This document shows, in pieces, positions 60,795 to 64,000 of a stretch of DNA of 64,000 bases. Made by a program: the position numbers and the translations under genes. Numbering within the stretch: position 1 is the stretch's first letter; each line of letters opens with the position of its first letter. A model generated the notes under the pieces. It was not told the DNA's origin and ran no database searches. It saw nothing but the letters and a program-made list of their open reading frames with translations. Source of the DNA: Chrysophaeum taylorii (taxonomy: Eukaryota; Sar; Pelagophyceae; Pelagomonadales; Pelagomonadaceae); assembly GCA_029834535.1 (NCBI GenBank), contig JAQMWT010000037.1:62001-126000 (forward strand). The letters run 5' to 3'.

Positions 60795-62690
60795 ATGGCC
60801 GAGGTAGAAGTGCACGAGGAGGAAGAAGAGGAGGAGGAAGTGACGTCCGAGCGCACAGTGTTCCTGATCGATGGGAGCGCGTCGATGTTCGAGGCCGTGG
60901 GCGGCGACGACGACGAGGATTCGGACACTGAGGCTGCCTTGGTGTTGCGGTCGTCTTCAACTCGATTCGAGGCCGCCATGATGTACGTGCTGCGGTACGT
61001 GCGGGCGCGGATTCGGCTTGGGAAGGCGGCCAAGGCGGGCGTGGTGGTGTACGGTGACGGCGAGTCGAAGCGCGCCATCGCCGCGGTGGAGCTCGGTCCT
61101 TGCGGGCCGCGCGCAGCCAAGGAGCTGTTGGGGGCGTTGGGGGACGGGGTCTTTCGGAAGCCCTCCGACGTGAGTTCGTGGCTCGACGCGGATCGCGCCG
61201 TGCAGCATCCGCACGCGCTGCGGAGCGCGCTGTGGGCGGCGATAAACATGCACGAAGCACAGGCGGATCACCGCGCGTCGACGAAGCGCGTCGTCGCGGT
61301 TACGAGCTCGTTAACGCCGTGCGAGGGGAACGAGGCCGAGGTGCTGTTCACGTTTGGGCGCGACTGCGCCGACCGGGGGATCGAGCTGAACGTCGCACTC
61401 TTCGACTCGCACCGAGAACTGCGGACGGACAGGCTCGCGTCGTTTTGGCGGCCGATGCTCGAGAAGCACGCCGCGGCGTTAAAGAGCAGCGGCGCTGTCG
61501 AGTGGGTCGAGCTCGTGTCCAATGCCGCCGAGTTTGTGCGGGGGAGTGTCGGCGAGAGCGCGCCGCTTCGAAAGAGCCGGTCGAAAAAGTACCGGCTGGT
61601 CGTGTGGGGCGAGGAGGACGACGAGGACGGACTCGCGTGCTACGTCGGGCTCGCCAAGCACCTCAGGCCGCGCGGCAAGCCGATGCCCAAAAAGTTCCAT
61701 AACGAGGAAAACAAGGAGGTGACAATGGTAAGCAAGCGATACTGCGCGGTGGTGGGCAGGTTGCTTCCGCCGCACTTGATGCGCAAGTACGTCGGCGCGG
61801 GCCTCGACGGACGCGCGTACGTCGAAGACGACGAGCGCGAGGCCTGCGCCAACTTGGAGTTGGGCGAGGACCGCATCGCGCTGATTGGGTTTGTCGAGGA
61901 CGATCCAACGCTTGACGGCTGGTTGTTCCGCGACATGCCGAAGCTGGCGCTGCCGTTTGACGCTGCCGACGGCGATGTCGTTGGCGCGCTCTGCGGCGCC
62001 ATGCTGCGGCGCCGAAAGCTCGCGCTCGCGTGGCGGATCGAAATCAAGCGCGAGCCGTGCTTGGTGATGCTTCAGGCCCTCGACCGCGGCGGTTTGTTGG
62101 TGGTTGACCTGCCATTCCTCGGCGAGGTCCGCCGAGGCGCGCTCGACGCAACCGACCTGCAACCCCCCCGCAGCGACGACCTCGACGAGGCAGCGCGAGC
62201 CTTGGTCGATCATCTCGCTCCACCGGACGTCGTCGCCTTCGCGCGCCACCTCGCGAACCCTTACCTCGCCAAGTTCGACGCCTACGTGGAGTCTCTCGCG
62301 CTCGATTTGCCGACCACGGCGCTCTGCGACCGCGCCAAGCGCCTCTCGGCCGACCAGTTCCCAAAGCAGACTCCGGCGCTCGACGCGCTCGAGCTTGTTT
62401 TTCTCGACGCCCTCGACGCCCTCGCCCCAAAGCCCGCGGACACCAAACCAAAAAACAAACGCGCCGCGTCGGCCAGACCACCCGACAGAGACACGGTCCC
62501 GAACGACCTCATCGAAAACATTGGTCAGGAACAGGAGGACGTCGCGGCATGGCGCGACACAATGATGGCCTACACGCGAAACGCCCTAGCAGACGTCTGT
62601 CGCGATCGCGGTCTCGCCGTCTCTGGCACGAAACCCGTCCTCGTTGACCGCATCGAACAATACGTCTTCCACCACCACGAGGATGACTGA
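60795..62690 (+). CDS. KU70: Ku70 DNA-end-binding protein with C-terminal SAP domain
   Basis: 631 aa from the ATG at 60795. The longer frame upstream lacks family similarity. A Glu-rich start (EVEVHEEEEEEEEV) precedes the von Willebrand A-like fold at ~19-240: TVFLIDGSASMFE, RFEAAMMYVLRYVRARI and VVAVTSSLTPC. The Ku core beta-barrel spans ~260-470, with TMVSKRYCAVVGRLLPPHL, ACANLELGEDRIALIGFVED and LVVDLPFLGEVR. A helical arm follows (ANPYLAKFDAYVESLAL). The SAP domain (~590-625) reads RNALADVCRDRGLAVSGTKP then VLVDRIEQYV. Ku70 pairs with Ku80 to hold broken ends in non-homologous end joining and at telomeres. Domain order and length are normal. Confidence 0.92.
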   Translation: MAEVEVHEEEEEEEEVTSERTVFLIDGSASMFEAVGGDDDEDSDTEAALVLRSSSTRFEAAMMYVLRYVRARIRLGKAAKAGVVVYGDGESKRAIAAVELGPCGPRAAKELLGALGDGVFRKPSDVSSWLDADRAVQHPHALRSALWAAINMHEAQADHRASTKRVVAVTSSLTPCEGNEAEVLFTFGRDCADRGIELNVALFDSHRELRTDRLASFWRPMLEKHAAALKSSGAVEWVELVSNAAEFVRGSVGESAPLRKSRSKKYRLVVWGEEDDEDGLACYVGLAKHLRPRGKPMPKKFHNEENKEVTMVSKRYCAVVGRLLPPHLMRKYVGAGLDGRAYVEDDEREACANLELGEDRIALIGFVEDDPTLDGWLFRDMPKLALPFDAADGDVVGALCGAMLRRRKLALAWRIEIKREPCLVMLQALDRGGLLVVDLPFLGEVRRGALDATDLQPPRSDDLDEAARALVDHLAPPDVVAFARHLANPYLAKFDAYVESLALDLPTTALCDRAKRLSADQFPKQTPALDALELVFLDALDALAPKPADTKPKNKRAASARPPDRDTVPNDLIENIGQEQEDVAAWRDTMMAYTRNALADVCRDRGLAVSGTKPVLVDRIEQYVFHHHEDD

Positions 62691-64000
62691 GGCAAAATCA
62701 TCCAGTGCCGGCAACGGCTTGATGAACGTGCGATTACGCCCCTCCTCGTCGCCGTCGTACTCGAGCGACGTGAATGAATTTTGGTGGCCGCTCGCGGGGT
62801 AGGGGCAAAAGAGTGGCGTGATGAGGCCTGGCTGCAGGTCTCGCGATGGCCGCGATCGTGACCAATTGAGGCGCCGACGCCGTTGCTTGAGGCGCGCGAT
62901 TTTGAGTGTGGTGCAAGAAGATAATGCGAGCAGCTGCCACGTTCTTTCTTCGTTGACCAAACAGCAACAACGCGCGGGAACGAGCTGTCGAATCGCTTCA
63001 TCTTTGTTCCGGAGTGCTCTTCATGCTCTTCCTGAAGCCAGTCCAAGATGACGTCCGACTGCTCTGGTTTTGGTATACGGACTCATGGGCCGAGCAAGGA
63101 AGACCTTGTAGCTTTGCTCGTCGTCAATCCTTCGTGGCACGAGGCCTTTTTCTTCGTATATCTATCCGCTGGAGAACTGCCGAGCACTTCGGGCACAATA
63201 TATAGCGACCCATTATTTTCACGGCGAGCGTTCGGCGAGCGTTCGAGACCGCCGTCCAAAGATTAACTTCACGCGAGGCGTCCAAGGGCACGGGACGCGT
63301 CGTCGCTTGTCCGGGGGTCTTCTCGAAACCCTGCCGTTCTGCGATTCGAGCGTCTCGACGAACGCACCGAGGAAAAGTCAAGCAACTCCTGCGCAAGGTC
63401 GTTCGATAGCCTCGAATGCAACATGAAGAATCCCCGCCCAAACGCACCGAGCGCAACAAGCACGACGCCGACGCGAGCGAGAAGATGCTGTCGTATCTTC
63501 GCGCCTCGGATATGATCGCCCGCGATATTTCGCTTTCGACTATCTCCTCTTCGGCATTCGTTCGCGCAGCCCGTCTATCGCAGCCTACGAGAGCCCGCCA
63601 CCGAACCATGACGGTCCAACCCGCAGAAGGAAATTTCGCCCTAAAGGCGCCCGTCCCTGAATCGGGCAGCCTCCTGGACTTGGCGCTTTCCCAGGAGGTC
63701 CGGCAGCTCGGCAAAACCGTGCCCGTCGGTGATCTGGACGCGGGACGCGTAGTCTACAAGGTGTCAAGAAAATTCGTTCGAAAGCCGCGGTTTTTTCAAG
63801 AGCAGAGCGGGGTGGGGAGGGCAAGAAGACGGAGACGACGCAAGTCGCTTGCAGAGGACGGCAATACGCGAGCCTAGCCGTCAGAGTGCCACCGGGAACG
63901 CGACGGAAGGTGCCGTTGACGTTCCCGTAGGTGTGCTGGCGATCGATCACGGAATTCTACCCGCGCGTAGTGTTGTTGCCGGACGCGTGACCCACTGAAG
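62691..64000. other. Right edge: no confident gene
   Basis: 62691-63280 has lower GC and no long frame. From ~63290 onward GC rises and frames open on both strands. A plus-strand frame at 63416-63877 is listed separately. Any gene here may continue beyond the window. Confidence 0.4.
63416..63877 (+). CDS. Unrecognised 153-aa ORF near the right edge
   Basis: Charged, Ser/Arg-rich. The middle (EGNFALKAPVPESGSLLDLA, then SQEVRQLGKTVPVGDLDAG) looks more protein-like than the rest. No domain is recognised and an overlapping minus-strand frame (63585-63950) is equally open, so this may not be translated. Confidence 0.2.
   Translation: MQHEESPPKRTERNKHDADASEKMLSYLRASDMIARDISLSTISSSAFVRAARLSQPTRARHRTMTVQPAEGNFALKAPVPESGSLLDLALSQEVRQLGKTVPVGDLDAGRVVYKVSRKFVRKPRFFQEQSGVGRARRRRRRKSLAEDGNTRA

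Overview
The window reads as nuclear DNA of a GC-rich, compact eukaryotic microalga or related protist. Most genes are long uninterrupted ORFs. The few introns I can place are 48-70 bp with GT..AG ends. Gene content is clearly eukaryotic: a cilium-type EF-hand/WD40 protein, actin, SGT1, HEMK2, a COQ1-type prenyl synthase and Ku70. Secreted sulfatases, a sulfotransferase, a large AMP-ligase megaprotein and a probable selenoprotein fit a marine stramenopile (pelagophyte-like) best. That taxonomic guess is inference; no marker RNA gene is present.

Layout. 0-1 kb: end of a tyrosine-phosphatase-like gene whose catalytic Cys is Ser. 3.3-8.4 kb (-): TerD-like/EF-hand/WD40/EF-hand protein. 8.4-13.6 kb: gene-poor, with a 2.1-kb segment bounded by ~315-bp inverted repeats. 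13.6-20.1 kb (+): six-exon gene for a ~2065-aa protein with fatty-acyl-AMP ligase, carrier protein, HX4D acyltransferase, PAP2 phosphatase and a membrane/luminal tail. 20.4-21.9 kb: decayed LINE. 22.3-26.1 kb: actin with an acidic extension (-), BASS transporter (-) and SGT1 (+). 28.4-29.8 kb (-): LRR protein. 30.5-34.9 kb (-): FAD oxidoreductase-DUF1365-TLC-like-cyclopropane synthase fusion. 34.9-37.1 kb: HEMK2 (-) divergent from an HTH_40 protein (+). 37.5-42.1 kb: SGNH-hydrolase membrane protein (+), COQ1-like synthase (-) and phosphoglycerate dehydrogenase (+). 42.5-46.3 kb: sulfatase (-) and CobW/ankyrin protein (+). 47.5-48.5 kb (-): thioredoxin-like/hemerythrin gene with an in-frame TGA at the catalytic Cys position. 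50.1-58.8 kb (all -): HxRRGD glycosyltransferase, GH141-like beta-helix protein and sulfatase-sulfotransferase fusion. 60.8-62.7 kb (+): Ku70. The remaining gaps hold simple repeats and decayed sequence.

How genes may work together. Three themes stand out. First, lipid assembly: the AMP-ligase megaprotein and the four-part cyclopropane-synthase fusion each put steps usually done by separate proteins on one chain. Second, sulfated/fucosylated glycans: two sulfatases, a sulfotransferase, a fucosyltransferase-like enzyme and a GH141-like protein lie within 16 kb. Eukaryotic gene order makes joint regulation uncertain. Third, redox/metal: a candidate Sec-thioredoxin joined to a hemerythrin with a complete set of di-iron ligands, and a CxCC metallochaperone GTPase joined to ankyrin repeats.

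The two best leads are the megaprotein at 13.6-20.1 kb and the putative selenoprotein at 47.5-48.5 kb.
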